Translations under genes and position numbers: made by a program
Assembly: GCA_013813675.1 (NCBI GenBank)
Contig: JACCRH010000044.1
Location: 1-13,148 of the forward strand
Length of the DNA stretch: 13,148 nucleotides
Origin: Gemmatimonadales bacterium
GTDB lineage: Bacteria; Gemmatimonadota; Gemmatimonadetes; Gemmatimonadales; GWC2-71-9
Direction: 5' to 3'
In this document: positions 1 to 6,547 of the stretch, one piece after another
Layout of the letters: each line of letters begins with the position of its first letter
Numbering within the stretch: position 1 is the first letter of the stretch
The notes under the pieces: generated by a model
Told to the model about the DNA's origin: nothing
The model's database searches: none
The model's input: the letters and a program-made list of their open reading frames with translations, nothing else

Positions 1-62
1 CCGCCCCCGCAGCCGGCGAGGGCCATCGCGGCTCCGAGCACTCGGCCCCGGAAGCCTCTCAT
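1..62 (-). CDS. N-terminus of a lipoprotein (partial, runs off the left edge)
   Basis: Only about 20 codons are in the window. The ATG (62-60) overlaps the ubiX stop as ATGA, the same coupling seen at the two junctions upstream. The translation MRGFRGRVLGAAMALAGCGG is a compact lipoprotein signal peptide: two to three early arginines, a short hydrophobic stretch and an L-A-G-C lipobox with the lipidated cysteine at residue 18, followed by glycines. This predicts an exported protein anchored in the envelope by an acylated cysteine. Its function cannot be read because the mature protein lies outside the window. Its position suggests co-transcription and translational coupling with the quinone genes. 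The main alternative is chance, since the frame is short, but overlap, start codon and lipobox all agree. Confidence 0.68.
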   Translation of the reverse strand, partial: MRGFRGRVLGAAMALAGCGG

Positions 63-670
63 CCGGCCTCCGGCTCGCCGGCCCAGCGTCGGGCGATCTC
101 GATGTCCAGGCCGAGCTGATCGAGTACCCGCTGTACGATGAAATCCACCAGCTCCTCCACTCGGGTCGGCCGATGATAGAAGCCGGGTGCCGCGGGGATC
201 ACCACGGCGCCTGCCTCCGTCACGCTCACCAGGTTTCTGAGATGGACCAGCGAGAACGGCGTCTCGCGTGGCACCAGGATCAGCCGGCGCCGCTCCTTGA
301 GAGTTACGTCGGCGGCGCGTTCCACCAGGGAGCGGGAGGTGCCGGTCGCGACGGCAGCCACGGTACCCATGGAGCAGGGGCAGATCACCATCCCGCTGGT
401 CCGCTGAGAGCCGGAGGCGGGCAGCGCACCGCGGTCTCCGTCGGGGAACCATCTCACCGAGGACCAATCGCCTCCGGTGGCCGCCTTGAGCGCGTCCAGC
501 GACCCGATGCCGCACTCCGCCTCGAGGAGCCGCATTCCGTGCGCTGACGCGATCAGCCAAACCGGGGTCTTGTTTCCGGCGAGCACGGCGAGTAGGCGCA
601 CGCCGTAGGGGGCGCCCGAGGCGCCGGTGAGCGCGAGCACGACGGGATACCGGGCTGGCACGGTGGTCAC
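59..670 (-). CDS. ubiX: Flavin prenyltransferase UbiX (MqnM-like)
   Basis: 203 aa, the usual family length. UbiX makes prenylated FMN, the cofactor of UbiD decarboxylases, from reduced FMN and dimethylallyl monophosphate. Seen here: the N-terminal flavin-binding stretch LTGASGAPYG (residues 14-23), ICPCSMGT (96-103), the RETPFS motif (135-140) and the C-terminal PAAPGFYHRP (159-168), where most members have PAMPAFYHRP. The start is GTG at 670-668; it overlaps the stop of the prenyltransferase gene as GTGA and puts the Rossmann-like beta strand right after a short leader. The same open frame extends far upstream, but that part is a shadow of the neighbouring genes. It lies downstream of its partner ubiD, and the ubiD-ubiA-ubiX order matches, as I recall, the Streptomyces coelicolor SCO4490-4492 futalosine genes. 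Confidence 0.93.
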   Translation of the reverse strand: MTTVPARYPVVLALTGASGAPYGVRLLAVLAGNKTPVWLIASAHGMRLLEAECGIGSLDALKAATGGDWSSVRWFPDGDRGALPASGSQRTSGMVICPCSMGTVAAVATGTSRSLVERAADVTLKERRRLILVPRETPFSLVHLRNLVSVTEAGAVVIPAAPGFYHRPTRVEELVDFIVQRVLDQLGLDIEIARRWAGEPEAG

Positions 671-1593
671 CCGGCCATGCGGTCGGCGAGCGCGAAGAGA
701 AACACGGTGACACTCATGATGCCGTTCATGGTGAAGAACGCCGCGTCGAGGCGCGACAGATCGCCGGGCCGGACGAGGCTGTGCTCGTAGGCCAGCATCG
801 CAGCCGCCACCACCAGGCCGGCATAGTACCACTGCCCGAATCCCATGCCGTAGCCGAACAGCGCCAGTGCCGGAATGGTTACGCCGTGCAGCACCTTGCC
901 GAGAAGGATGGCGCGCGATTCGCCGAGCCGGACGACCGCGCTGCGAAGGCCCTCGCGCCGGTCGAAGCCTTCGTCCGGTAACGCGTAAAAGATGTCGAAC
1001 CCCGCCACCCAGGTTGCCACCGCGGCGGCCACCGCGAAGAGCGGCCACTCCGGCTCGCTCCACCGGCCGGTCACCGCGAGATAACCGCCGACCGGCGCGA
1101 TCGCCAGGCCGAGTCCGAGCCACAGGTGGGGCCACCAGGTGAATCGCTTGGCCAGGCTGTAGGTCATGATCCACCCGAGCGCGAGCGGGCTCAGCAGCAG
1201 GCAGAGCCGGTTGAGTGCGCCGGCGGCCAGCACGAAGATGGCGGCCGCGACCGCCACCGAGGTCCAGGCCTGCGCCAGGGTGAGCGCGCCCCGGGGCAGC
1301 TCCCGCCCCATGGTGCGCGGGTTGCGGGCGTCGAAGCCGCGGTCGGCGATGCGGTTGAATCCCATCGCCGCCCAGCGCGCCGCGGAGAAGGCGACCACCA
1401 CGAGCACCACGGTCCGGATGGTAATCACCGAGGTCGACGAGGCAGCCAGCACCCCGAGTAGCGCGAAAGGCAGCGCGAAGAGGGTATGCGGCAGCTTGAC
1501 GAAGTTGACGTAGCGGACCAGCAGGGACTCGCCGGGGAGGGTCTGACCCTCGGCGGAACGGCGGAACGGCGGGACGGCGGAAGGTTCGCTCAT
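667..1593 (-). CDS. ubiA: UbiA-family polyprenyltransferase, probably MqnP of the futalosine menaquinone pathway
   Basis: 308 aa integral membrane prenyltransferase that attaches a polyprenyl chain to an aromatic acid. Both Mg-diphosphate-binding motifs are intact: N80-x3-D84-x3-D88 in NRIADRGFD, and D200-IFYALPDEGF-D211. The second usually reads YALQD, so the Gln-to-Pro change at residue 206 is slightly unusual. Hydrophobic helices fill the rest, about eight or nine in all. The substrate is probably 1,4-dihydroxy-6-naphthoate, because ubiD, ubiX and menG sit beside it; 4-hydroxybenzoate (ubiquinone) is the alternative. The ATG overlaps the ubiD stop as ATGA. Residues about 4-16 (SAVPPFRRSAEG region) are encoded by a tandem octamer repeat (1551-1582) and are unlikely to be functional; family similarity begins near residue 24 (LLVRYVNFVKLPHTLFALPF). 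Confidence 0.9.
   Translation of the reverse strand: MSEPSAVPPFRRSAEGQTLPGESLLVRYVNFVKLPHTLFALPFALLGVLAASSTSVITIRTVVLVVVAFSAARWAAMGFNRIADRGFDARNPRTMGRELPRGALTLAQAWTSVAVAAAIFVLAAGALNRLCLLLSPLALGWIMTYSLAKRFTWWPHLWLGLGLAIAPVGGYLAVTGRWSEPEWPLFAVAAAVATWVAGFDIFYALPDEGFDRREGLRSAVVRLGESRAILLGKVLHGVTIPALALFGYGMGFGQWYYAGLVVAAAMLAYEHSLVRPGDLSRLDAAFFTMNGIMSVTVFLFALADRMAG
1551..1582 (+). repeat. Tandem octamer array (CGGCGGAA)x4 inside the ubiA 5' end
   Basis: Four consecutive octamers, CGGCGGAA, CGGCGGAA, CGGCGGGA and CGGCGGAA. The unit is not a multiple of three, so the array encodes non-repeating residues at the start of the UbiA protein. A second array in the opposite orientation lies about 40 nt away across the ubiD/ubiA junction (1623-1654), and the two could pair as a hairpin. 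Confidence 0.85.
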
Positions 1594-3134
1594 CGAGGCT
1601 TATTCTCGGGCGGCGGAACCGTCCGCCGTTCCGCCGTTCCGCTGTTCCGCCGATGCTCCAACGCGATTCCCAGCCGGGGCCACATTTCGTCCACCCGACG
1701 CCGGGTCTCCTCGTCCATCTGGATCCGCTCGGGCCAATCGCGGTCGAATCCCTCTTCCCTCCATTTCCGGGTTGCGTCGATCCCCATCTTGCTGCCGTAG
1801 GTGAACGCACGGCTGGAGTGGTCGAGCACGTCCATCGGGCCCATAGTGAACCGGACGTCGCGCTCGGGGTCGATGTTGTTGAGCGCAATCCACCAGGCCT
1901 CGTCCGGATCCCGCACATTCACATCCCGGTCGACCACCACGATCACTTTGGCCAGCGACATGAGTCCCTGGCCCCAGAGCGCGTTCATCACCTTGTACGC
2001 CTGTCCCGGATACTGCTTGTCGATCGCGACGAAGACGAGATTGTGGAAGATTCCCGGCGCCGGCATGTGATAGTCCACGATCTCTGGCACGGTCAGCCGG
2101 AGCAGCGGCAGAAAGATGCGCTCGGTGGCATGCCCCAGGTAGAAATCCTCCATCGGCGGACGCCCGACGAGAGTGGCCGGGTAGATCGGGCTCCGCCGCG
2201 CGGTGACGGCGGTGACGTGGACCTTGGGATAGTAGTCGGCCAGTGAGTAGAACCCGGTGTGGTCGCCGAAGGGGCCTTCGATGACGAGCGGCTCCGCGGG
2301 GTCGATATATCCCTCGAGCACCAGCTCCGCCTCGGAGGGCACCTCGAGATCGCAGGTTACTGCGCGGGTGAGATCCACCGGCGCACGGCGGAGGAAGCCG
2401 GCGAAGAGGAACTCGTCGATCGTGGGTGGGAGCGGCGCCGAGCCCGAGTAGATGCTCGCGGGGTCGCCGCCGAGCGCGATGACCACCGGCATGCGCTCGC
2501 CGGCGGCGGCCATCTGGCGCCAATGGGCGGCGCCGACCTTGTGGCGCTGCCAATGCATCGCGAGCGTGTCCTTGCCGAGCACCTGGATGCGGTACATGCC
2601 GACGTTGCGGATTCCCCGCGCGGGGTCGCGGGTGATCACCATCGGGAGCGTGATGTACCGCCCGCCGTCGCCCGGCCAGGTGGTGAGGAAGGGGATGTCG
2701 TCGAGATTGACCGCATCGTCCCGGAGCACCACCTCCTGGCACGGGGCGCGGCCGCTCCGGAGCGTGGGCGGGAATTTCCCCACCTCGGCCAGCTTGGGCA
2801 GCATCGCGAGCTTGCCCAGGAGTCCTTGAGGGACCTTCATCTCCAGCAGCTCCGAGATCCGCCCGCTCACGGACTCCAGATCGTCCACCCCGAGGGCCAG
2901 ACACATCCGCCGCATGGAGCCAAAGAGATTGATGGCGACCGGGTGCGGGCTGGGCCGGCCGTCCTCCAGCAGCACCTGCTCGAAGAGGAGCGCCGGGCCA
3001 CCGCCCGGGCTCTTCATACACCGGTCGGCGATCTCGGCGATCTCCAGCCGTGCGCGCACCGGCTGAGTGACGCGGACGAGCTCACCGGCGTCCTCGATGG
3101 CCTTGATGAAGTCGCGGAGATTGTCAGGGGCCAT
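1590..3134 (-). CDS. ubiD: UbiD-family decarboxylase (menaquinone pathway, MqnL-like)
   Basis: 514 aa prenylated-FMN-dependent (de)carboxylase, predicted to remove the ring carboxylate after prenylation. The family core is recognisable: RNVGMYRIQV (176-185, with the metal/cofactor Asn177), H194 in AMHWQRH, the Glu pair in EAELVLEG (E270, E274), and EGPFGDHTGFY (286-296) with the acidic and Arg residues of the catalytic site. A late motif SLAKVIVVVD (393-402) also fits UbiD. The ATG at 3134 gives the expected N-terminus (DNLRDFIKAIEDAGELVRV). The last roughly 20 residues (after about 494) are encoded by an octamer repeat (1623-1654) and look like a repeat-derived tail. The gene needs UbiX, encoded two genes downstream. 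A 151-nt gap with a strong palindrome separates it from ubiE upstream, so it may have its own promoter, which I could not identify. Confidence 0.93.
   Translation of the reverse strand: MAPDNLRDFIKAIEDAGELVRVTQPVRARLEIAEIADRCMKSPGGGPALLFEQVLLEDGRPSPHPVAINLFGSMRRMCLALGVDDLESVSGRISELLEMKVPQGLLGKLAMLPKLAEVGKFPPTLRSGRAPCQEVVLRDDAVNLDDIPFLTTWPGDGGRYITLPMVITRDPARGIRNVGMYRIQVLGKDTLAMHWQRHKVGAAHWRQMAAAGERMPVVIALGGDPASIYSGSAPLPPTIDEFLFAGFLRRAPVDLTRAVTCDLEVPSEAELVLEGYIDPAEPLVIEGPFGDHTGFYSLADYYPKVHVTAVTARRSPIYPATLVGRPPMEDFYLGHATERIFLPLLRLTVPEIVDYHMPAPGIFHNLVFVAIDKQYPGQAYKVMNALWGQGLMSLAKVIVVVDRDVNVRDPDEAWWIALNNIDPERDVRFTMGPMDVLDHSSRAFTYGSKMGIDATRKWREEGFDRDWPERIQMDEETRRRVDEMWPRLGIALEHRRNSGTAERRTVPPPENKPR
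1623..1654 (+). repeat. Inverted octamer array (CCGCCGTT)x4 inside the ubiD 3' end
   Basis: In phase the units are CCGCCGTT, CCGCCGTT, CCGCTGTT and CCGCCGAT, the reverse complement of the CGGCGGAA family at 1551-1582. A single extra CGGCGGAA copy lies at 1611-1618. The array encodes the C-terminal tail of UbiD (GTAERR region). Confidence 0.82.
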
Positions 3135-3135
3135 G

Positions 3136-3192
3136 GGTCATCCGGTGCAGGGCAGGTGTCGTCCATTGCGGTGCGAGGTCATCCGATACAGG
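3136..3192 (-). repeat. Two direct 16-nt repeats in the ubiD leader
   Basis: On the plus strand GGTCATCCGGTGCAGG (3136-3151) and GGTCATCCGATACAGG (3177-3192) agree at 14 of 16 bases with a 41-nt period. The proximal copy ends one base before the ubiD start codon. They could be an operator pair or a small duplication; nothing in the sequence decides between these. Confidence 0.5.
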
Positions 3193-3284
3193 CCGGTTGT
3201 CATCTCGAGCGGAGCGAGGGATCTTGCCGGCGAATGTCCGGAAGCATCGGCAAGATCCCTCGCTCCGCTCGGGATGACAACCGG
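3193..3284. repeat. Long palindrome, copy A (37-nt arms, 18-nt loop)
   Basis: The arms 3193-3229 and 3248-3284 are reverse complements with a single mismatch (CATCTCGAG against CATCCCGAG). They begin CCGGTTGTCATC and run through GAGCGGAGCGAGGGATCTTGCCG. The right arm ends one base before the ubiE stop codon (3288-3286). In the ubiE transcript it would form a very stable hairpin straight after the stop, fitting a 3' end stabiliser or terminator-like element, although no U-run follows. Two related copies lie at 7415-7505 and 11489-11571. Confidence 0.9.
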
Positions 3285-3285
3285 C

Positions 3286-4014
3286 TCACGCCCGAGTGCC
3301 CACGTGCAGCGCGGTCACTCCCCCGAGCAACAGCTGGTAGCTCACGTCGCTGAATCCCTCGCGCTCCATGCGCCGCTGCAGCTCGTCGGGGCCGGGAAAC
3401 GCCTGGGTGGACTCTGGAAGCCAGGTATACGCGGTCGTATGTTTGGAGATCACACGGCCGATCCAGGGCAATATCCGGCGGAAATAGAACTGGTACACCC
3501 GCCGCAGCCGGGGGTTCGGGGGTAAGGTCATCTCGAGGATCACCAGGCGCGCGCCCGGCTTGAGCACCCGCGCCGCCTCGCGCAGTCCGGCATCCAGATC
3601 CATCAGGTTGCGCACGCCCCACCCGACCATCGCGCCGTCGAAGGTCCGGTCCGAAAACGGCAGCGATAGGGCATCGGCGTTCACCGGGGCGAGCCGCGGC
3701 GACTTTCCCCGACCCAGGCGGAGCATCCGCTGCACAAAGTCCGCGCCCACGACCCGGCCCTGAAATCCGGGCTGCCGCGCGAGAGTGGCCCCGAAGTCGA
3801 GCGTACCGGCGCAGAGATCGAGGTACATTCCCTCCGGCGCCCGCTCCCAACCCAATCGTTGCACCCCGTACCGCCGCCACCGCTGATCCAGCCGGAGGCT
3901 GATGATGCGGTTGAGCCGGTCGTACGTGGGCGCGATGGCGGTGAACATCTCGCGGACGTAGGCCCGTTTCTCGGGCCCGCCCGAAACGGGTAACTTACGA
4001 TCCGAGGCTAACAT
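3286..4014 (-). CDS. ubiE: Demethylmenaquinone methyltransferase (UbiE/MenG)
   Basis: 242 aa SAM-dependent C-methyltransferase for the last step of menaquinone synthesis. UbiE signatures: YVREMFTAIAPTYDRLNRIISL region (19-40), SAM motif I LDLCAGTLDFG (65-75), NADALSLPFSDRTFD (112-126), WGVRNLMD (132-139), ARVLKPGARLVILE (148-161) and the C-terminal GGVTALHVGT (231-240). Motif I usually reads GTGD; here it is GTLD, a mild departure. In this non-ubiquinone-looking context demethylmenaquinone is the likelier substrate than the ubiquinone precursor. It is divergent from the sigma factor gene, with only 50 bp between the two starts, and a possible promoter ends 8 nt before its ATG. A strong palindrome follows its stop, which may limit read-through into ubiD. 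Confidence 0.93.
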   Translation of the reverse strand: MLASDRKLPVSGGPEKRAYVREMFTAIAPTYDRLNRIISLRLDQRWRRYGVQRLGWERAPEGMYLDLCAGTLDFGATLARQPGFQGRVVGADFVQRMLRLGRGKSPRLAPVNADALSLPFSDRTFDGAMVGWGVRNLMDLDAGLREAARVLKPGARLVILEMTLPPNPRLRRVYQFYFRRILPWIGRVISKHTTAYTWLPESTQAFPGPDELQRRMEREGFSDVSYQLLLGGVTALHVGTRA

Positions 4015-4022
4015 AGGCGCAC

Positions 4023-4052
4023 AATGTAGTCCTGCCGCAGGAGCCTTGGCAA
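4023..4052 (-). promoter_or_regulatory. Possible sigma70-like promoter for ubiE (leaderless)
   Basis: On the minus strand TTGCCA (4052-4047) and TACATT (4028-4023) are separated by 18 nt. They match TTGACA at 5 of 6 and TATAAT at 4 of 6. Only 8 nt lie between the -10 box and the ubiE ATG, so transcription would begin at or next to the start codon, and no Shine-Dalgarno is visible. The match could be chance. Confidence 0.35.
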
Positions 4053-4064
4053 GCCGGACCCGCC

Positions 4065-4667
4065 ATGCCTGAGGAGGCGGATTGGCCCCGGCTCACCGAT
4101 CAGGAGGTCGTGCTGCTGGCCCGGGGAGGGCGGGAGGCGGCCTACCGCGAGCTGGTCCGGCGCTACGAGCGGCCGGTGTTCGCGCTGGTGTACCGGATGG
4201 TGCGCGACCGCGAGCTGGCCGAGGATCTGGCGCAGGAGACCTTCGTCAAGGCGCTCAACGCGATCGACTCCTATCGGCCGGAATTCAAGTTCTCCTCCTG
4301 GATCTTCAAGATCGCCAACAACGCGGCCATCGATCACTTGCGGCGCCGCGAGCTGGACACACTCTCCCTCGACGGATCACCGCACGCCGAGACCCCCGAG
4401 GCGATGCAAGCTACGGCGCTGCAGATCGGGGCGAGGCAGGAATCCCCTCTCGACGCGGTCGAGGCGAGGGAGCTGGGTGGGGCGATCGAAGCCGCCATCG
4501 GCCGGCTCAGGCCCGAGTATCGCTCGTGCATCCTGCTGCGCCACGTGGAGGGCCGGGCCTACGAGGAGATCGCCGAAATCCTGGACCTCCCGCTGGGCAC
4601 GGTGAAGACCTATATCCACCGCGCCCGCAACGAGCTGCGGCTCGCGCTCGCGCACCTGAAAGAATGA
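4065..4667 (+). CDS. ECF-subfamily RNA polymerase sigma factor
   Basis: 200 aa, two-domain sigma factor without region 1 or a large region 3. Region 2 spans about residues 27-94: YRELVRRYERPVFALVYRMV, then DRELAEDLAQETFVKAL (core binding) and FSSWIFKIANNAAIDHLRRR (-10 recognition). A linker of about 40 residues follows. Region 4 spans about 138-189: IGRLRPEYRSCILLRHVEG and an HTH in YEEIAEILDLPLGTVKTYIHRAR (-35 recognition). The ATG at 4065 is the first usable start after the divergent gene. AGGAG at 4039-4043 is too far upstream to be its ribosome site, so the initiation signal is unclear. The anti-sigma gene follows after 37 nt, the standard arrangement for a membrane-sensed ECF sigma. No GGAAC-type autoregulatory promoter is evident in the 50-bp divergent spacer. 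Confidence 0.95.
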   Translation: MPEEADWPRLTDQEVVLLARGGREAAYRELVRRYERPVFALVYRMVRDRELAEDLAQETFVKALNAIDSYRPEFKFSSWIFKIANNAAIDHLRRRELDTLSLDGSPHAETPEAMQATALQIGARQESPLDAVEARELGGAIEAAIGRLRPEYRSCILLRHVEGRAYEEIAEILDLPLGTVKTYIHRARNELRLALAHLKE

Positions 4668-4690
4668 AACCTTCGCCAAACCCCGACCGT

Positions 4691-4696
4691 AGGAGG
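4691..4696 (+). promoter_or_regulatory. Strong Shine-Dalgarno of the anti-sigma gene
   Basis: AGGAGG, 8 nt before the ATG at 4705. It is the clearest ribosome binding site in the window and fixes this start. Most other genes here have weak or no visible site or start within an overlap. Confidence 0.85.
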
Positions 4697-4704
4697 GTCC
4701 ACTT

Positions 4705-5277
4705 ATGACCCAGGCACCCGGCCCCCACCTCTTGCCGGACGACGTCGAGCACTGGCTGAGCGACACCCTCGACGCCGAACGCACCAGACACCTCGACCTC
4801 TGCCCGGAGTGTTTCGAGCGCGCGCAGGTGGAGCGCGAAATCGTCGAGCAGCTCGCCGCCCTGCCGCCGATGCGCCCGTCGGCCGCATTCGCTGACCGGG
4901 TGATGGCCTCGGTCACCGTGGTCCGCCCGCGGCTCTTCAGCACCCGCCGCTCCATCGCCCTCGCGGCCAGCCTCGCCCTCGCAATTCTCGGCTCGATGGC
5001 AGCGAGCATCGCGTGGACCATGGCCAACCCAGACGTGCTCGCTTCGCTCGGCAGTTGGGTGGTGGCCCAGGGCACCCAGGCGGGATGGCTCGCGCTCCGC
5101 GGGCTCGCGTCCAACTTCATCGAACAGCCGTGGTACGAGAGTGCGCGGGCGCTGGCCGGCAACCCCGGCCGTCTGGCCGCCGCTGTCGGCGTGGCGACCC
5201 TGGCCTACCTGAGCGGGGTGTTCGCGCTGCGCCGCCTGCTGGTTTTGCCGACCCAGCAGGTGGCCAATGTGGGCTAG
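4705..5277 (+). CDS. Membrane anti-sigma factor with zinc-finger (ZAS-like) domain
   Basis: 190 aa. The N-terminal cytoplasmic part has the zinc-binding H29-x3-C33-x2-C36 arrangement (RHLDLCPECFE) typical of zf-HC2/ZAS anti-sigma domains, with helical segments on both sides. A TM helix at about 83-107 (SIALAASLALAILGSMAASIAW) and a second at about 157-178 (AAAVGVATLAYLSGVFAL) bracket a loop of about 50 residues that would face the periplasm. The second helix is an addition to the usual single-TM design. The expected role is to hold the upstream sigma factor at the membrane until an envelope signal releases it. Translation is driven by a strong AGGAGG site. The 3' end overlaps the next gene by 11 nt, so the three genes are probably co-translated from one mRNA. 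Confidence 0.85.
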   Translation: MTQAPGPHLLPDDVEHWLSDTLDAERTRHLDLCPECFERAQVEREIVEQLAALPPMRPSAAFADRVMASVTVVRPRLFSTRRSIALAASLALAILGSMAASIAWTMANPDVLASLGSWVVAQGTQAGWLALRGLASNFIEQPWYESARALAGNPGRLAAAVGVATLAYLSGVFALRRLLVLPTQQVANVG

Positions 5278-6547
5278 AGCCGGGGCCGCGGTACTCGGCC
5301 TGATGGTCCTGACCGCCGCCTTGCCGTCGGCGGTGCGCGCCGAGCCGCGGGCGGTGCCGACCGGAGCCGCGGCGGTCGAGCTGGTGAGAAACTTCTGGGA
5401 CCTGGTGGCGAGTCAGCAGGGTAGCGACCGGTCCGCTCGCCCCCGGCCCCAGGCCATTCCCCCCGGTCCCGCGGGCACGCCCCCGGTCGACCTGAGCGAC
5501 CTGTCCCGCCCCACCGAGATGGAACGCAAGCTCAAGACCGCGCTGGCCACTCAAAATGGCACGATCCGGGTGACCGTACCGGGCGGTACCGCACGGCTGG
5601 GCGACTTCATCATCGGCTCGGCCGAATCGCCCGAAGGCCATCTGCTGGTGGTGCAGGGCGATGCCGACGTCTACGGCCGGCTGCACGGCAACCTGGTGAC
5701 GGTGGACGGCGATGTCATCGTCCATCCGGGGGCGCTGGTCTCGGGCGACATCCTGGCCCTCGGCGGAGACGTGCGGGACATGGGAGGCGAGATCGGCGGG
5801 GAGATCCGCGCTCTCCGCTCCACCACGATCTTCGCCCCCGCCGCCGCCGCGGTCGAGGCCCAGCCCGGCGCGCTGGCCACCGTCGGCCGGCGGCTCGCGG
5901 GGGTGTTCGGGGTGTTTCTCACGCTCGCGGCGCTCGGATTCGGCCTGGTGATGTTCGGCCGCCCGAACCTCGAGGTCGTCTCCGATACTGTCTCGCACTC
6001 CTTCGGCCGCGCCTTCGTGACTGGCTTGCTCGGTCAGATCCTCGTCCTTCCCACCTTCGGCATGCTGATCGTCGGGCTCATCCTGAGCGTCGCCGGCATC
6101 CTGCTCCTCCCGTTCGCCATCGCGGTGTATGGGCTGCTCGTGGTGGTCGCGGCACTGGGGGGCTTTCTGGCCGTCGCCCACGCCATGGGCGAGACCTACA
6201 TCCGGCGGCGGATGGCGGTCGGGGCGTTCATCGGCTCCCCCAACAGCTATCGCTACCTCCTGATCGGGCTGGGCGCGCTGGCCGCGCTGTGGCTGGTATG
6301 GTCGGTGTTCGGCTGGGTGCCGGTCGCGGGCGACCTCATTCGCGGCGCCGCGTTCCTGGTGACCTGGCTGCTCGCGACCACCGGCTTCGGCGCGGCGCTC
6401 CTCAGCCGGGCGGGGATCCGGGAGAACTTTGCCGGCAGGCTTATTCCCCCCGAAGCGCTGACCGACGAGTATCTGTGGGCCACCCCGCAGTTCGGAGTTC
6501 CCGCGGGGCGGCGGCCCGGCGGCCGGACGCCCACACGGGGGCTCTGA
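5267..6547 (+). CDS. Bactofilin-like beta-helix domain fused to a multi-TM domain, exported
   Basis: 426 aa. Residues 1-25 look like a signal peptide (hydrophobic core, then SAVRA before EP). A Pro/Arg-rich linker runs to about 95. Residues about 98-183 carry the short repeating pattern of polymer-forming/bactofilin beta-helices: LGDFIIGSAE, LLVVQGDADVYGRLHGNLVTVDGDV, VHPGALVSGDILALGGDV, GGEIGGEI. Five hydrophobic helices follow at about 212-230, 251-272, 274-304, 329-350 and 354-380, then a polar tail rich in Gly, Pro and Arg. So a periplasm-facing beta-helix is anchored in the inner membrane, unlike classical cytoplasmic bactofilins. It starts inside the anti-sigma gene (11-nt overlap) and its stop overlaps the next start (TGATG), so it belongs to the sigma unit. 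It may be the envelope scaffold or sensor of that system; this is inference, and I know of no named family that covers the whole protein. Confidence 0.75.
   Translation: MWARAGAAVLGLMVLTAALPSAVRAEPRAVPTGAAAVELVRNFWDLVASQQGSDRSARPRPQAIPPGPAGTPPVDLSDLSRPTEMERKLKTALATQNGTIRVTVPGGTARLGDFIIGSAESPEGHLLVVQGDADVYGRLHGNLVTVDGDVIVHPGALVSGDILALGGDVRDMGGEIGGEIRALRSTTIFAPAAAAVEAQPGALATVGRRLAGVFGVFLTLAALGFGLVMFGRPNLEVVSDTVSHSFGRAFVTGLLGQILVLPTFGMLIVGLILSVAGILLLPFAIAVYGLLVVVAALGGFLAVAHAMGETYIRRRMAVGAFIGSPNSYRYLLIGLGALAALWLVWSVFGWVPVAGDLIRGAAFLVTWLLATTGFGAALLSRAGIRENFAGRLIPPEALTDEYLWATPQFGVPAGRRPGGRTPTRGL

Noticed and set aside
59..1918. A 619-aa open frame that joins ubiX to upstream sequence on the same strand
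   Set aside because: Only the last 203 residues are protein-like; the rest is low-complexity Arg/Ala/Gly translation of ubiA and ubiD in the wrong frame. Real ubiA and ubiD frames occupy that DNA.
3193..3284. Palindrome A as the end of an insertion sequence or an attachment site
   Set aside because: No transposase or integrase frame is nearby, and the whole element is only 92 bp with related copies elsewhere in the window.
2259..3353. Long plus-strand open frames opposite ubiD and similar antisense frames at 8875-10257, 10362-11387, 11663-12850, 5117-6181 and 6253-7335
   Set aside because: They lie opposite well-supported genes, are rich in Arg, His, Gly and Pro, and show no domain motif. 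Such frames are expected in high-GC codon-biased DNA.
3067..3525. Peptides such as SSGARDLA and RSARDD read across the palindromes as small genes
   Set aside because: They are translations of the repeat arms in all frames, with no start context of their own.
6289..6546. Extension of the secreted protein frame upstream of 6547
   Set aside because: The extension overlaps the TM protein in another frame and would bury a clean signal peptide; the ATG at 6547 with TGATG overlap is the better start.
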